Below are positions 51,146 to 60,292 of a stretch of DNA of 64,000 bases, in pieces. The DNA lies in the NCBI GenBank assembly GCA_964387775.1, contig CAYLZO010000002.1:1-64000 (forward strand). Reading direction: 5' to 3'. Numbering within the stretch: position 1 is the stretch's first letter; every line of letters starts with the position of its first letter. The notes under the pieces are model-generated. The model did no database searches and was not told the DNA's origin. It saw only the letters and a list, made by a program, of their open reading frames with translations. The stretch is from CAYLZO01 sp964387775. Its GTDB lineage: Bacteria; Chloroflexota; Anaerolineae; JAAYZQ01. The position numbers and the translations under genes are program-made.

Positions 51146-52623
51146 ACCTGGCCCGGCGCAGCATTACGTCTGCCTCATGGACGACGGTTACCAGCCTGAC
51201 CACAGTCGTGGTGTTGGCTGTGCGCTCGATCATCTTGGCTCGTTTGCTTCCGGTCGAGGTTTTTGGTATCTATGGTTTGGCAACTTCCATTATGGGGTTG
51301 AGTGTTGTCGTTATCAGATTTGGGATGGGAGGGGCGTTTTTACACCGTTCGCCAGAGACTGAGGATGAGCAAGAAGCGGCAGCTGTGCTCTTTACCCTGA
51401 AATGCATTTTTACGGTAATCGGGGGTGCGCTGCTGGCCGCGAGCGCTTTTGTCATTTTTGACCGCGATGCCCGGACCGCTCTACTGCTGCTTGTGGCCAC
51501 ACGTAGCGGCGTCGAACTGGCCCAGATTCCCCAGCTAATCTTGGCCCGTCGGGTTGTATACCGTCGTTTGGCGCTCCTACGATTAAGTGACGTTCTACTC
51601 TCTTCTCTGCTAGCGCTGACATTGGCCTGGCAAGGAGTTACGCTTTGGGCTTTGCTGGCTACGGACATCGTTACCTTGGTTGTAGTGGTAGTAGGGTTAT
51701 ATGTGTGGCGACCCGTATGGCGACCACGTCTTGGCTGGTCACGCTCTATCGTGCGTTACTATCTAACCTTTGGCAGTCAAAGTTTCCTGGCTGTTCTGCT
51801 CTTGCAAGCCTTGGATCGAGTAGATGATCTATGGACGGGGTTTTACCTGGGAGACCTGGCTATGGGGTTCTATTCCAAAGCCTATCGGTTTGCCACATAC
51901 CCTCGTTCTATCCTGGCCGACCCTATTACTGGTGTGGCAGGAGGTACGTACGCCGAACTGAAGCACCAGCGTCTTCGTCTGTCGCGGGCGTTTTTCCGAA
52001 CCAATGCGTTTCTTGTGCGCAGTGGATTCCTACTGGCTGGGTTACTGGTCCTGGTGGCCCCCGAATTCATTCGCATACTGCTTGGTGTAAAATGGCTGCC
52101 GATGCTGGACGCATTTCGACTGATGTTGATCTTTACCTTGTTCGATCCGATCAAGTCGACAGTGGCCAGTTTGTTCATCGCGGTAGGCAGGCCGGAACTG
52201 GTCGTCCGCGCCCGGTTGATCCAGCTCTTGGTGATGGTTGCTGGCCTTCTCCTCCTCAGCCCCACGATGGGCATCACAGGAGTGGCCCTGGCAGTTGATG
52301 CTATGTTGGTGGTTGGTATTGCGATCTTGCTGCGGCAAGCCCGGACCTATGTGGATTTTTCGGCAAAGCGACTTTTTGCCGTGCCATTCCTGGGTCTAGT
52401 TACTGGGCTTGCCTTTGCGCACGGTGCCATCCTGCTGCCGGGCGTGGCTGGTTCTGACTGGCGCACGGGATTGGTCAAAATTCTGGTCTTTTCACTGGTT
52501 TATGGGTTTGTGCTGGGAGTCCTTGAGCGGCAGCAGCTGTCAGAGATGCTGGTCTACCTTGCCAGCCACGTGATCAAAAGAGATGCGAAACCATCCGGTG
52601 CGTCCCAACAGATTGGGAGCTAG
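51142..52623 (+). CDS. Polysaccharide flippase (MOP/Wzx-like)
   Basis: A 493-residue integral membrane protein of the MOP superfamily with about 12-14 membrane segments, expected to flip lipid-linked glycan across the membrane. The typical N-terminal helix (TTVTSLTTVVVLAVRSIILARLLP) and a central motif with GFYSKAYRFATYPRSILADP are present. GTG 51142 overlaps the fcl stop. The longer frame from 51091 is inside fcl. The GC content drops sharply here compared with fcl (one inspected 60-base line near 51241 is 47 percent). Confidence 0.9.
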   Translation: MNLARRSITSASWTTVTSLTTVVVLAVRSIILARLLPVEVFGIYGLATSIMGLSVVVIRFGMGGAFLHRSPETEDEQEAAAVLFTLKCIFTVIGGALLAASAFVIFDRDARTALLLLVATRSGVELAQIPQLILARRVVYRRLALLRLSDVLLSSLLALTLAWQGVTLWALLATDIVTLVVVVVGLYVWRPVWRPRLGWSRSIVRYYLTFGSQSFLAVLLLQALDRVDDLWTGFYLGDLAMGFYSKAYRFATYPRSILADPITGVAGGTYAELKHQRLRLSRAFFRTNAFLVRSGFLLAGLLVLVAPEFIRILLGVKWLPMLDAFRLMLIFTLFDPIKSTVASLFIAVGRPELVVRARLIQLLVMVAGLLLLSPTMGITGVALAVDAMLVVGIAILLRQARTYVDFSAKRLFAVPFLGLVTGLAFAHGAILLPGVAGSDWRTGLVKILVFSLVYGFVLGVLERQQLSEMLVYLASHVIKRDAKPSGASQQIGS

Positions 52624-52637
52624 CCGGAATAGGTCGG

Positions 52638-53693
52638 ATGGGTCAGATGGTGATGGATGACCGTGGAAGCAAGAGAATCGAGTCATCTGTGATTCTGGAG
52701 CAAATGATATTGTCCGGTGGGCCTCCTCGGAGTGGAACGATGCTCCTGGCCAAGATCTTGAACGCACATCCCGAGATATCGGTGGCCATGGACAACAGCG
52801 TTTATGAGAGCTGGAGCTTGTACTATTACCGCACGCGGCAAGGACTGGTTCAGGAACTCCGCGTCGGGATGCTGACCCCAGACCAGGCCCGGGCGCGCAT
52901 GCTGGAATATCTGGTCAAAGATGGGCAGGTGTGGGGAGTCGCGCCCTCACCGAAGGTGGCCGGGTACCCGCTGGCTCCGGCGCCGGTTCGTCCTGGCTCT
53001 GATGAACCCGTGCGATGGGGATTCACTTGGAGGATAAGTCGTTCGGTTCGACGGCGTTTGGGGTGGAGGGGGACTGACCCGCACAGATTCGTGCGGCACC
53101 GTGTGCCTGTGGCGTCCTATCGCGACGATCTACGGCTCTGCCTGAAATCGCCCGAGATCGTGTTCGTACTGCCTGAACTGGTCAGGGCTTTTCCACAATC
53201 CAAGATCGTGCTGGTCTACCGGCCAATTATCGAGATTGCCGAGTCTATGTATCGCAAAGGGTTTGAATGGCGGTTGTCATCCTATCACCGGCGTTGGAAG
53301 CAAGAAGTCGACGAATACGGCGATCTGATTCCGCCGCCGGGTGTACCCGAGAAATGGCGTGAATTGTGGTCTGGGGTGAGTGATTTTCAGCGATGCGTTA
53401 TCTATGCCGCGAGTTATCTGCGGGCCATGGCCTTGGATGTTCCCAAACTCCCGGAGCCGGTCTTTATCTACGATCACGTCGACTTGAGGCAAGAGCCCTC
53501 ATCCGTGCTCGATCCTCTGGCTGAGTACCTGGGGGTAGAGGCTGGCGGCTGGCAAAGGGCGACCAAAATGATACAGAAAACGAGGCCCAAGGTTTCTTTG
53601 GAACTCGAGATAGAGTATGCCGAAATCGCGCCGGAGATTGCCGTTCAAGAATGGAGCACGCGGATTGCGCGCCTTGCTACGAAAGGCTATTAG
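52638..53693 (+). CDS. Sulfotransferase domain protein
   Basis: A 351-residue PAPS-dependent sulfotransferase-like protein. The 5'-phosphosulfate loop SGGPPRSGTMLLAKIL (26-41) and the 3'-phosphate-binding segment SKIVLVYRPIIEIAESMYRKG are visible. It would transfer sulfate to a glycan or small molecule in the cytoplasm. It follows the flippase by 14 bases and lies in the lower-GC segment. No Pfam subfamily can be assigned by eye. Confidence 0.85.
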   Translation: MGQMVMDDRGSKRIESSVILEQMILSGGPPRSGTMLLAKILNAHPEISVAMDNSVYESWSLYYYRTRQGLVQELRVGMLTPDQARARMLEYLVKDGQVWGVAPSPKVAGYPLAPAPVRPGSDEPVRWGFTWRISRSVRRRLGWRGTDPHRFVRHRVPVASYRDDLRLCLKSPEIVFVLPELVRAFPQSKIVLVYRPIIEIAESMYRKGFEWRLSSYHRRWKQEVDEYGDLIPPPGVPEKWRELWSGVSDFQRCVIYAASYLRAMALDVPKLPEPVFIYDHVDLRQEPSSVLDPLAEYLGVEAGGWQRATKMIQKTRPKVSLELEIEYAEIAPEIAVQEWSTRIARLATKGY

Positions 53694-53699
53694 TCGTCC

Positions 53700-54578
53700 A
53701 TGTTTTTTGTTGTCAGCACTGGCCGATCCGGAAGCAAGACGATAGCGCACATGCTCTCTTTGGTAGAGGGATGTGTTTGTCTGCACGAGCCGCCCCCAGA
53801 GTTGATCCTGGAATCATCGGCCTATCGCTACGGCAGCATCGATGAAGCCGAGCTGCGAGCGATCTTGGAGAAGACACGGTCTCCTTACGTAAATGGGTCC
53901 GTATACTGCGAATCCAATCAGACCCTGTCTCTCATTATCCCCGTCTTGGTCGATGTGTTTCCTCAAGCTCGCTACGTCTGGCTCATGCGCAATGGCCTGG
54001 ACACGGTTGCTTCGGCCTATAGTAAGCAGTGGTACAGTGGCCACTCGGAGAACCACGATCGCTACGAAGATTGTTCCCCGCTGGAGCAAGCCTGGATTGA
54101 CGGTCGCATTGAGGGGGATCTTTGCGGCGATGTGAGCTCGAAACAATGGGTGCAACTGGATCGGTTTGAGCGCTGCTGCTGGTATTGGAGCTATGTCACG
54201 CGGCTCATAGGATCGGATTTGCAGACATATGCCCCTGATCGCTTCCGGCTCTTGCGGCTGGAAGAACTGGATCGGCAGTTTCCCGATATTCTCCGCTGGA
54301 TGGGCTCGAAAGCAGCGATTGTTCCCGTAGCCAAGCAGATTAATGTTGGCAAGCGGGAGCCTTATCCCTGGACGGCCTGGACCCCTGAACAGCGCAGCAC
54401 CTTTGAATACTGGTGTAGCGACCTGATGGATCGTTTCTATCCCTCATGGCGCACGCCCACCGGGGAATGGCGGGGCATCGAGTACGTCGCCCGTTCTGAT
54501 TTACTTGCCAGGGTGGCCCGCATATACAGATTGGTGCGGCTTGTAAACGCCTGGCTGGCACCCAATCGGGTACGATGA
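53700..54578 (+). CDS. Sulfotransferase domain protein
   Basis: A 292-residue sulfotransferase. The N-terminal PAPS loop FFVVSTGRSGSKTIAHMLSL starts at residue 2, and the 3'-binding segment is ARYVWLMRNGLDTVASAYS. A central segment with EQAWIDGRIEGD and a Trp-rich WYWSYVTRLIG fits family members acting on carbohydrates. It begins 6 bases after the previous sulfotransferase stop. Its TGA overlaps the glycosyltransferase ATG (ATGA), so the two are coupled. Confidence 0.87.
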   Translation: MFFVVSTGRSGSKTIAHMLSLVEGCVCLHEPPPELILESSAYRYGSIDEAELRAILEKTRSPYVNGSVYCESNQTLSLIIPVLVDVFPQARYVWLMRNGLDTVASAYSKQWYSGHSENHDRYEDCSPLEQAWIDGRIEGDLCGDVSSKQWVQLDRFERCCWYWSYVTRLIGSDLQTYAPDRFRLLRLEELDRQFPDILRWMGSKAAIVPVAKQINVGKREPYPWTAWTPEQRSTFEYWCSDLMDRFYPSWRTPTGEWRGIEYVARSDLLARVARIYRLVRLVNAWLAPNRVR

Positions 54579-55564
54579 AGATCTCGGTGTTCATCACGTC
54601 TTACAATCAGAAGCAGTATCTGATCGAGGCGATTGACAGCGTCCTGGCACAAACCTTGCCACCCACCCAGATCGTCATCGTGGACGATTGCTCCCAGGAT
54701 GGCTCCCAGGAAGTGATCGCGGGCTATGCCTCCCGATACCCAGATCTCATCACGCCGATCTATCATGCCCATAACCGAGGAGTATCCCAGACTCGCATTG
54801 ATGCGTTGAGTGTTGTGACAGGCGACTATGTGACCTATGTCGATGGGGACGACAGGTTTCTCCCTGACAAACTCGAAAAAGAAGCCGGGGTTCTGCGTGG
54901 ACATCCGATCGCCAAGATTGTATTTGCAAACAACTACCATATCACCGATGAGGGAGTTCGAACCAAGGTATGGGCGGACGAGGAACTGCCGCCAGGAGGG
55001 GACGTTTTCTGCCAGACGTTTGCCCGGGATTTCCCTAGACATAATCTTTTCCGAATGGAGCTGGTGGATTATCGGTCCTGGAAACGTGTTGGCTTTCACG
55101 ATCCCGATCTGCGTCTGTACGAAGATTGGGACATGCGCATTCGTTTGACAAAACACTACCAGGTTGCGTATTGCAATCAATTGCTTTCCGAGATCCGCGT
55201 TCACCGAAAAGGACTCTCCAGTGCGGGTGCGGCTGAACATCTGGCCGCTTTGGAGCACATCGTGCAAAAGAATGCACACCTGTTGGATGATATTGAGCCT
55301 CAGCAGCGCCGCTACGTGCATCAGAGACTAGACGAGCGCCGGGCAAGGATGATGCGGCGTGGGGCAAGAGAGGCGCTGGGCGTGAAACCTGGTCAAAAGG
55401 CAGAGCGAAAGCAGGCGCTGGCGCTCTATATCCAGAGCTGGAGGTACCAGCCGCTCTACTTCGACCACGAACTACTCTTTCGGCTTATACTGCCCAGGGG
55501 GGCATACCGATTGTTGAAAAGCATGTCCGTTGGGTTCAGGCTGCGCAAGCATTCAGGTCAGTGA
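54575..55564 (+). CDS. Family-2 glycosyltransferase
   Basis: A 329-residue GT-A glycosyltransferase. The nucleotide-sugar region ISVFITSYNQKQYLIEAIDS, IVDDCSQDGSQEVI and the DxD-type metal motif VDGDDRF are present, with the acceptor region RLYEDWDMRIRLTKHY. The C-terminal 90 residues are helical and basic. It overlaps the sulfotransferase genes on both sides by 4 bp, consistent with sugar addition and sulfation in one pathway. Confidence 0.92.
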   Translation: MKISVFITSYNQKQYLIEAIDSVLAQTLPPTQIVIVDDCSQDGSQEVIAGYASRYPDLITPIYHAHNRGVSQTRIDALSVVTGDYVTYVDGDDRFLPDKLEKEAGVLRGHPIAKIVFANNYHITDEGVRTKVWADEELPPGGDVFCQTFARDFPRHNLFRMELVDYRSWKRVGFHDPDLRLYEDWDMRIRLTKHYQVAYCNQLLSEIRVHRKGLSSAGAAEHLAALEHIVQKNAHLLDDIEPQQRRYVHQRLDERRARMMRRGAREALGVKPGQKAERKQALALYIQSWRYQPLYFDHELLFRLILPRGAYRLLKSMSVGFRLRKHSGQ

Positions 55565-56574
55565 TGCATTTTTCCAGTGACAATTTGATTCTTCTCATCT
55601 CCCAGCCCCGCGCCGGCTCGACGATGCTGCAGCGCATCCTGGCCGGCCATTCAGAGGTGTACACCACCGCCGAGCCGTGGCTCATGCTTCACCCGGTCTA
55701 TGCCCTGCGCGAGGAGGGCCACGAGGCCGAGTATGGGGCGCGCACCGCCTACCGCGCTCTACAAGACTTTCTTGGCACGCTCAACGGCGGCGAGGCGCAT
55801 TACCTGGCGGCGCTGCGTGCCATGGGCCTGCACCTGTATGGCGCCGCCTGCCAGCAGGCCGGCAAACCTTACTTCCTGGACAAGACGCCGCGCTACTTTT
55901 TCATCATCCCCGAGTTGGCCCGGATTTTCCCTGAGGCGCGGTTCATCCTCTTGCAACGCAACCCCCTGGCTGTGCTGGCCTCCATCCTGCACACCTGGGT
56001 CCAGGGGGATTGGATCCGGCTAGCGCGCCACTACGACAACCTGGTCCAGGCCCCGTGCTTCTTGCTGGAGGGCGCCGAGTTGTTGGACGAGCGGGCCATC
56101 GTCGTCCAGTACGAAAAGCTGGTGGAAGAGCCGGCGTCGCAGGTGGCCGAGCTGTGCGCTCGGTTGGGCCTGACTTTCGAGCCAGACATGGTCGACTATG
56201 GGACGCGGCCCGCCTTTGAGGGCCGCTACGGAGATCCCGCCGGCGTGGAGCAGCACACGCGGCCCAGCGCCGCCAGCCTAGATCGCTGGCTGGAACTGGG
56301 ACGATCGCGCCAGGGGCGGCACCTCGCCGGAGCCTACCTGGCTGCCCTGGGGCCGGAGCTGGTGGCGGCCCTGGGCTACGACGCCGCCGAACTGGCCGCC
56401 CGCCTGGAGGCCGAGCCGCTCACCGAGCGGGGCCTGGTCGTCTCCTGGGATCGCATCTTTGGCAAGCCCACGTTTGCCAACCGGCTGTCGTTGATCCTGG
56501 GCGAACTGCTGCAAAAGCGCCAGCCGGCCCACGCCGGCCGCCAGATCGCCAAGCTGCTGCTGGGGCGCCTGTGA
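55561..56574 (+). CDS. Sulfotransferase domain protein
   Basis: A 337-residue sulfotransferase with PAPS loop SQPRAGSTMLQRILAGH (14-30) and 3'-segment ARFILLQRNPLAVLASILHT. The invariant lysine/threonine of the first loop is replaced by Ala-Gly-Ser-Thr (RAGST), a common variant. The start is GTG 55561 or ATG 55564. GC content rises again to the locus norm at this gene. It follows the GT2 gene with a 4-base overlap. Confidence 0.87.
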   Translation: MMHFSSDNLILLISQPRAGSTMLQRILAGHSEVYTTAEPWLMLHPVYALREEGHEAEYGARTAYRALQDFLGTLNGGEAHYLAALRAMGLHLYGAACQQAGKPYFLDKTPRYFFIIPELARIFPEARFILLQRNPLAVLASILHTWVQGDWIRLARHYDNLVQAPCFLLEGAELLDERAIVVQYEKLVEEPASQVAELCARLGLTFEPDMVDYGTRPAFEGRYGDPAGVEQHTRPSAASLDRWLELGRSRQGRHLAGAYLAALGPELVAALGYDAAELAARLEAEPLTERGLVVSWDRIFGKPTFANRLSLILGELLQKRQPAHAGRQIAKLLLGRL

Positions 56575-56593
56575 GCCGGGGAGGGTAGAAACA

Positions 56594-57490
56594 GTGTCCA
56601 CGTCAGGCAGGTTGCACCGGGGTCTCACCCGCCGCATCGGCCGGGTCGTCCATCCCCTCTGGCCCGGCGAGATCCGTGACGTCGTATTCGTCGTCGGCTG
56701 CCCCCGCTCGGGCACGTCGGTCTTTGGCCGCATCCTGAGCCGCTATCCCGATTTTCTCTACATGCACGAGCCGCGCTACATCTGGCGGGGGGTCAACCCC
56801 GCGTTGAACGTCTGGCGCGGCCACGAGACGCGGGGCTGGCTGGCCTGGGACGCCGGCGATGTGAACGAGCAGGATCGCCGCCGCCTGGCGCGCTGGTTCC
56901 ACCTGGCGTTGACCCTCAGCTTTCGCCGGCGGCTGGTGGAAAAGATGCCGCTCAACGTCTTCCGGCTGCCCTGGCTGGCGGCTACCTTCCCCGAGGCGCA
57001 GTTCATCCATGTCGTCCGCCACGCCCGCGACGCGGCGCTGTCGCTGCAAGAGGCCGTGGGCCGCTGGTTTTCGGCCGAGCGGGGTTACGAGCCGGGCCAC
57101 TGGGCGTCGAGTTGGAACTATCTCATGTTCGAGGAATACGCCGAGGGCCTGCCCGAACTGCGCGACAAGGTTCCCCTGGTCCGCGCCCACGACGACGATT
57201 ATGCGCGCGGGCTGCTCGTCTGGCTGTGCTCTGTGTGGGCCGGTCGCCAGGCCGGTCGGGAGCTGGGCGAAGCGCGCTACCTGGAGGTCCGCTACGAACC
57301 GCTGGTGGCCGACCCAGCCGCCGAACTGCGCCGCGTCCTGGACTTTTTGGGGGAGCCGTTCGACGCGGCCCCGGCGGACCACGCCCGCGCCGTGCTGCAC
57401 CGGGGGTCGCTGCGCAAACCCGACCCCAATCCCCAGGCCACGCGGGCCATCGCTGGCGATCTGCTGGCCGAGTTGGGCTACGAGGTGTAA
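56594..57490 (+). CDS. Sulfotransferase domain protein
   Basis: A 298-residue sulfotransferase. It has VVGCPRSGTSVFGRILSR (PAPS loop, about residues 34-51) and AQFIHVVRHARDAALSLQEA (3'-binding). The C-terminus LGEPFDAAPADHARAVLHRG is shared with other members of the cluster. GTG 56594 is the start, 19 bases after the previous stop. It lies directly before a GT2 gene, repeating the sulfotransferase/glycosyltransferase pairing. Confidence 0.87.
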   Translation: MSTSGRLHRGLTRRIGRVVHPLWPGEIRDVVFVVGCPRSGTSVFGRILSRYPDFLYMHEPRYIWRGVNPALNVWRGHETRGWLAWDAGDVNEQDRRRLARWFHLALTLSFRRRLVEKMPLNVFRLPWLAATFPEAQFIHVVRHARDAALSLQEAVGRWFSAERGYEPGHWASSWNYLMFEEYAEGLPELRDKVPLVRAHDDDYARGLLVWLCSVWAGRQAGRELGEARYLEVRYEPLVADPAAELRRVLDFLGEPFDAAPADHARAVLHRGSLRKPDPNPQATRAIAGDLLAELGYEV

Positions 57491-57496
57491 AGACCG

Positions 57497-58348
57497 ATGA
57501 CCGACCTGCCCTGGGTGTCCATCGTGACGCCGTCTTACAACCAGGCGCAGTACCTCGAAGAGACGCTGCGCTCGGTGCTCGACCAGGGCTATCCCAACCT
57601 GGAGTACATCGTCATGGACGGCGGCTCCACCGACGGCAGTGTGGACGTGATTCGTAAATACGAGGATCGGCTGGCCTACTGGGTCAGCGAGCCGGACGAC
57701 GGCCAGGCCGACGCCATCAATCGCGGCTTTGCGCGGGCGACGGGCCACATCCTGGCCTGGCTCAACTCCGACGATACCTACGAGCCGGGCGCCATCCGGG
57801 CCGTGGTGGACGCCTTCCGGGCCCATCCCGAGGCGCGGCTGGTCTATGGCGAGGGTTGGTACATCGACCCCGCCGGTGAGCGCATCCGGCCCTGCAAATT
57901 CGTGCGCGACCGCTTTCCGGCCAGTTATATTTGCAACAAGGACCCCATTTTGCAGCAGGCCGCTTTCTGGACCCGCGACTTGTGGGACGAGGTCGGCCCG
58001 TTGAACGAAGCCTTGAACTGGGTCTTTGACTGGGAGTGGTTCATCCGCGCCCACCGAGCCACCCAGTTTCACTACCTGCCCCGTTTCCTGGGCAGCTATC
58101 GCGTCCATCCCCAGGCCAAGACGCGCACCAAGGATGTGGCGCGGCGCCAGGAGCACGCCTGGATCACGCGCACCTACGGCGCCTGGTGGCATCCCAACTA
58201 TCTCGTGCAGCGGGCGCGCATCGTGTCTCACCGGGTGGATGCGGCCACGGCCCGCTGGCCTCGCTGGCTGGCGGCTCCGATGCAGGCGCTGGCCGCCCTG
58301 CCCCGGCGCGCCGCCGAGCACCTGTTCTACGGGATGTACACGACCTGA
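57497..58348 (+). CDS. Family-2 glycosyltransferase
   Basis: A 283-residue GT-A glycosyltransferase. VSIVTPSYNQAQYLEETLRS, the VMDGGSTDGSVDVI motif and the metal site WLNSDDTY are clear, followed by WTRDLWDEVGPLNEALNW and DWEWFIRAHR. It is of the subgroup that often adds sugars to lipid-linked oligosaccharides. It starts 6 bases after the sulfotransferase stop and ends 1 base before the next GT start. Confidence 0.93.
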   Translation: MTDLPWVSIVTPSYNQAQYLEETLRSVLDQGYPNLEYIVMDGGSTDGSVDVIRKYEDRLAYWVSEPDDGQADAINRGFARATGHILAWLNSDDTYEPGAIRAVVDAFRAHPEARLVYGEGWYIDPAGERIRPCKFVRDRFPASYICNKDPILQQAAFWTRDLWDEVGPLNEALNWVFDWEWFIRAHRATQFHYLPRFLGSYRVHPQAKTRTKDVARRQEHAWITRTYGAWWHPNYLVQRARIVSHRVDAATARWPRWLAAPMQALAALPRRAAEHLFYGMYTT

Positions 58349-58349
58349 C

Positions 58350-59414
58350 ATGGAACTCACCGTCGCCTTTTTGCCCGTCTACCAAAACCCCTACCAGCAC
58401 CTGCTCACCGCCGAGTTGGAAAAGCTCGGCGTCCACGTCGAGCACCTGGACGGCATGCCTTCGGCGGCCTGGCTGCTGCGCAACCGGGGGCGGGTGCGCG
58501 TGCTCCACCTCCACTGGCTCTACGGCCTCTACATGAAGCACCTGCTGACGCCCGCCCGCCTGCTGGCCTTCCTGGCCCGCTTCCATCTGGCGCGGCACCT
58601 GGGTTACCGCTTCGTCTGGACTGTCCATAACATCCTCCCCCACCGCCAGCCCTTCCCGCCCATGCACCGCCTGGTCCGCCGCCTGGTGATGCGCCGCGCC
58701 AGCGCCGTCATCGCTCACTGCGAATATGGCCGCCGCGAGATTCTGCGCCTCTTTCCCAGCGACGTGCCGGTCCACGTCGTGCCCCACGGCAACTATGCCG
58801 GCGTCCACCCCGTGACCGTGACCCGCACCGAGGCCCGCGCCGCGCTGGACATCGAGCCGGGACGTTTCGTCTACGCGCTGTTGGGCAATATCTCGGCCTA
58901 CAAGGGGGTCGAAGCCTTCGTCGCGTCCTTCCAGGCCGGCGCCGGGCCGGATGACGTGGCCCTCGTCGCCGGGCGCAACCGGGCGCCGGCCCTGGTCGAG
59001 CGGCTGGAGGCCCTGGCCGCCGCCGACCCGCGCCTGCGCATCCACGCCGGCTTTATCCCTGACGACGCGATGCAGTGCTACTTGCTGGCTTCCGACGTGG
59101 CCGTTTTCTGTTTCCGCGAGGTGCTGACCAGCGGCTCGGTGCTCCTGGCCATGACCTACGGCCTGCCCGTCATCGCGCCCGCCCGCGGCTGCCTGCCCGA
59201 ATTGGTCACGCCCGAAGCCGGCCTGCTCTACGACCCCGACGACCCGGCGGCCCTGGGCCAGGCGCTGCGACGCATCAAGAATCTGGACGCGGCCCAGATG
59301 GGCGCCGAGGCACGACGCATCGCCGACGAGTTGCGTTGGGGGGACATTGCCCGCCAGACGGCGGCCGTCTACCGGGCGTGCCTGTCAGGCCCGCACCCGG
59401 CGTGGGGCATTTGA
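58350..59414 (+). CDS. Family-4-type glycosyltransferase (GT-B)
   Basis: A 354-residue GT-B enzyme. The C-terminal domain motif CFREVLTSGSVLLAMTYGLP, followed by the VIAPARGCLPELV segment, is the GT4 phosphate-binding region. The start is ATG 58350, immediately after the GT2 stop; a long upstream frame is a shadow. The N-terminal half has two HxH-rich helices (FHLARHLGYRFVWTVHN). The donor is unknown. Its downstream spacer carries the MNT/HEPN promoter. Confidence 0.88.
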   Translation: MELTVAFLPVYQNPYQHLLTAELEKLGVHVEHLDGMPSAAWLLRNRGRVRVLHLHWLYGLYMKHLLTPARLLAFLARFHLARHLGYRFVWTVHNILPHRQPFPPMHRLVRRLVMRRASAVIAHCEYGRREILRLFPSDVPVHVVPHGNYAGVHPVTVTRTEARAALDIEPGRFVYALLGNISAYKGVEAFVASFQAGAGPDDVALVAGRNRAPALVERLEALAAADPRLRIHAGFIPDDAMQCYLLASDVAVFCFREVLTSGSVLLAMTYGLPVIAPARGCLPELVTPEAGLLYDPDDPAALGQALRRIKNLDAAQMGAEARRIADELRWGDIARQTAAVYRACLSGPHPAWGI

Positions 59415-59439
59415 TCTCCCAGACGGCCTGTGCTACAAT
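59411..59439 (+). promoter_or_regulatory. Promoter of the MNT/HEPN toxin-antitoxin pair
   Basis: TTGATC (59411-59416), 17 bases, TACAAT (59434-59439), giving a start near 59446. This supports ATG 59457 as the antitoxin start. The box overlaps the glycosyltransferase stop codon. Confidence 0.6.
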
Positions 59440-59456
59440 GTCGTGGGACTGGCAAA

Positions 59457-59831
59457 ATGGCAAGTGACAAGGCGCAAAGCAAACCCTTTGACACGAGTGT
59501 ACTCGATGCCGCGCTGGAGCAGCAGCGGGAGGCCCTCGAACAGGAGCGACGGCAGGTCGTAGCCCGGCTTCTGTCGCTCCTGGACCGCTGGGGGCCGGTT
59601 TATGGCATCCGCCGGGCGTATCTATTCGGCTCGGTGGCCCATCCGGGTCGCTTCCGGTCCGATTCGGACGTGGACCTGGCCGTGGACCAGATCGATCCGC
59701 TGTCGTTTTTCCGTGCCTGGGGGCGACTTTCCGGCGATCTGGGCCGGCCCTTGGATCTGGTCGAGATGGCGCATTGTCCTTTTGCCAACAAGATCCGGCG
59801 TGAGGGAATCAAATGGACCCAATCCGCTTAA
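59457..59831 (+). CDS. mntA: MNT nucleotidyltransferase antitoxin (MntA-like)
   Basis: A 124-residue minimal nucleotidyltransferase. The motif LFGSVAHPGRFRSDSDVDLA contains the GS...D-x-D catalytic triad. The N-terminal 40 residues are a charged coiled coil. In MntA-HepT modules this enzyme modifies (AMPylates) the HEPN toxin and neutralises it. It overlaps the HEPN gene by 19 bp. ATG 59457 is chosen because the promoter's start site lies just upstream. Confidence 0.87.
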   Translation: MASDKAQSKPFDTSVLDAALEQQREALEQERRQVVARLLSLLDRWGPVYGIRRAYLFGSVAHPGRFRSDSDVDLAVDQIDPLSFFRAWGRLSGDLGRPLDLVEMAHCPFANKIRREGIKWTQSA

Positions 59832-60286
59832 AAGTATTGGAGGCTGAAGTGCAGGTCCAATGGGCGTCCATAAACGATCTGTACACCACGGTCGAGGCGC
59901 GGGCCCAGGGCCTGCGGCCCGACGACCCCGCTTCCCTGGAGGGCCTGGCCTATCAACTGCACAACCTCTACAACGCCCTGGAAGACCTGTTCAAAATCGT
60001 GGCCGACGCTTTCGAAAACAGTGTGACGGACACGAGCCGCTGGCACACAGAGCTTTTGGGTCGGATGCGACTAGAGATCGAGGGGGTGAGGCCGGCCTTG
60101 ATTTCCACGGGGCTTTATCCCCTGTTGGACGAACTGCGAGCTTTTCGCCACTTTTTCCGTCACGCCTATGGCCGACGGCTGGAAGAGGCCCGGGTGCAGC
60201 TTGTGCTGGACCGGGCGAGGGAAGCCAGGTCCCTCTTGCAGCAAGATGTGACCGGCTTTTTGTCCCAACTGGGTTCCGATCGCTAG
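59813..60286 (+). CDS. hepT: HEPN-domain toxin (HepT-like)
   Basis: A 157-residue helical HEPN protein. The RNase motif R-x4-H-x-Y is intact: Arg112, His117, Tyr119 (RHFFRHAY). Preceding helices QLHNLYNALEDLFKIVADAF are typical. HepT toxins cleave tRNA or other RNA and are silenced by the MNT partner. It sits inside a glycan locus and is followed within 7 bases by a GT4 gene, so the pair was inserted between biosynthesis genes. Confidence 0.88.
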   Translation: MDPIRLKVLEAEVQVQWASINDLYTTVEARAQGLRPDDPASLEGLAYQLHNLYNALEDLFKIVADAFENSVTDTSRWHTELLGRMRLEIEGVRPALISTGLYPLLDELRAFRHFFRHAYGRRLEEARVQLVLDRAREARSLLQQDVTGFLSQLGSDR

Positions 60287-60292
60287 GGGTAG

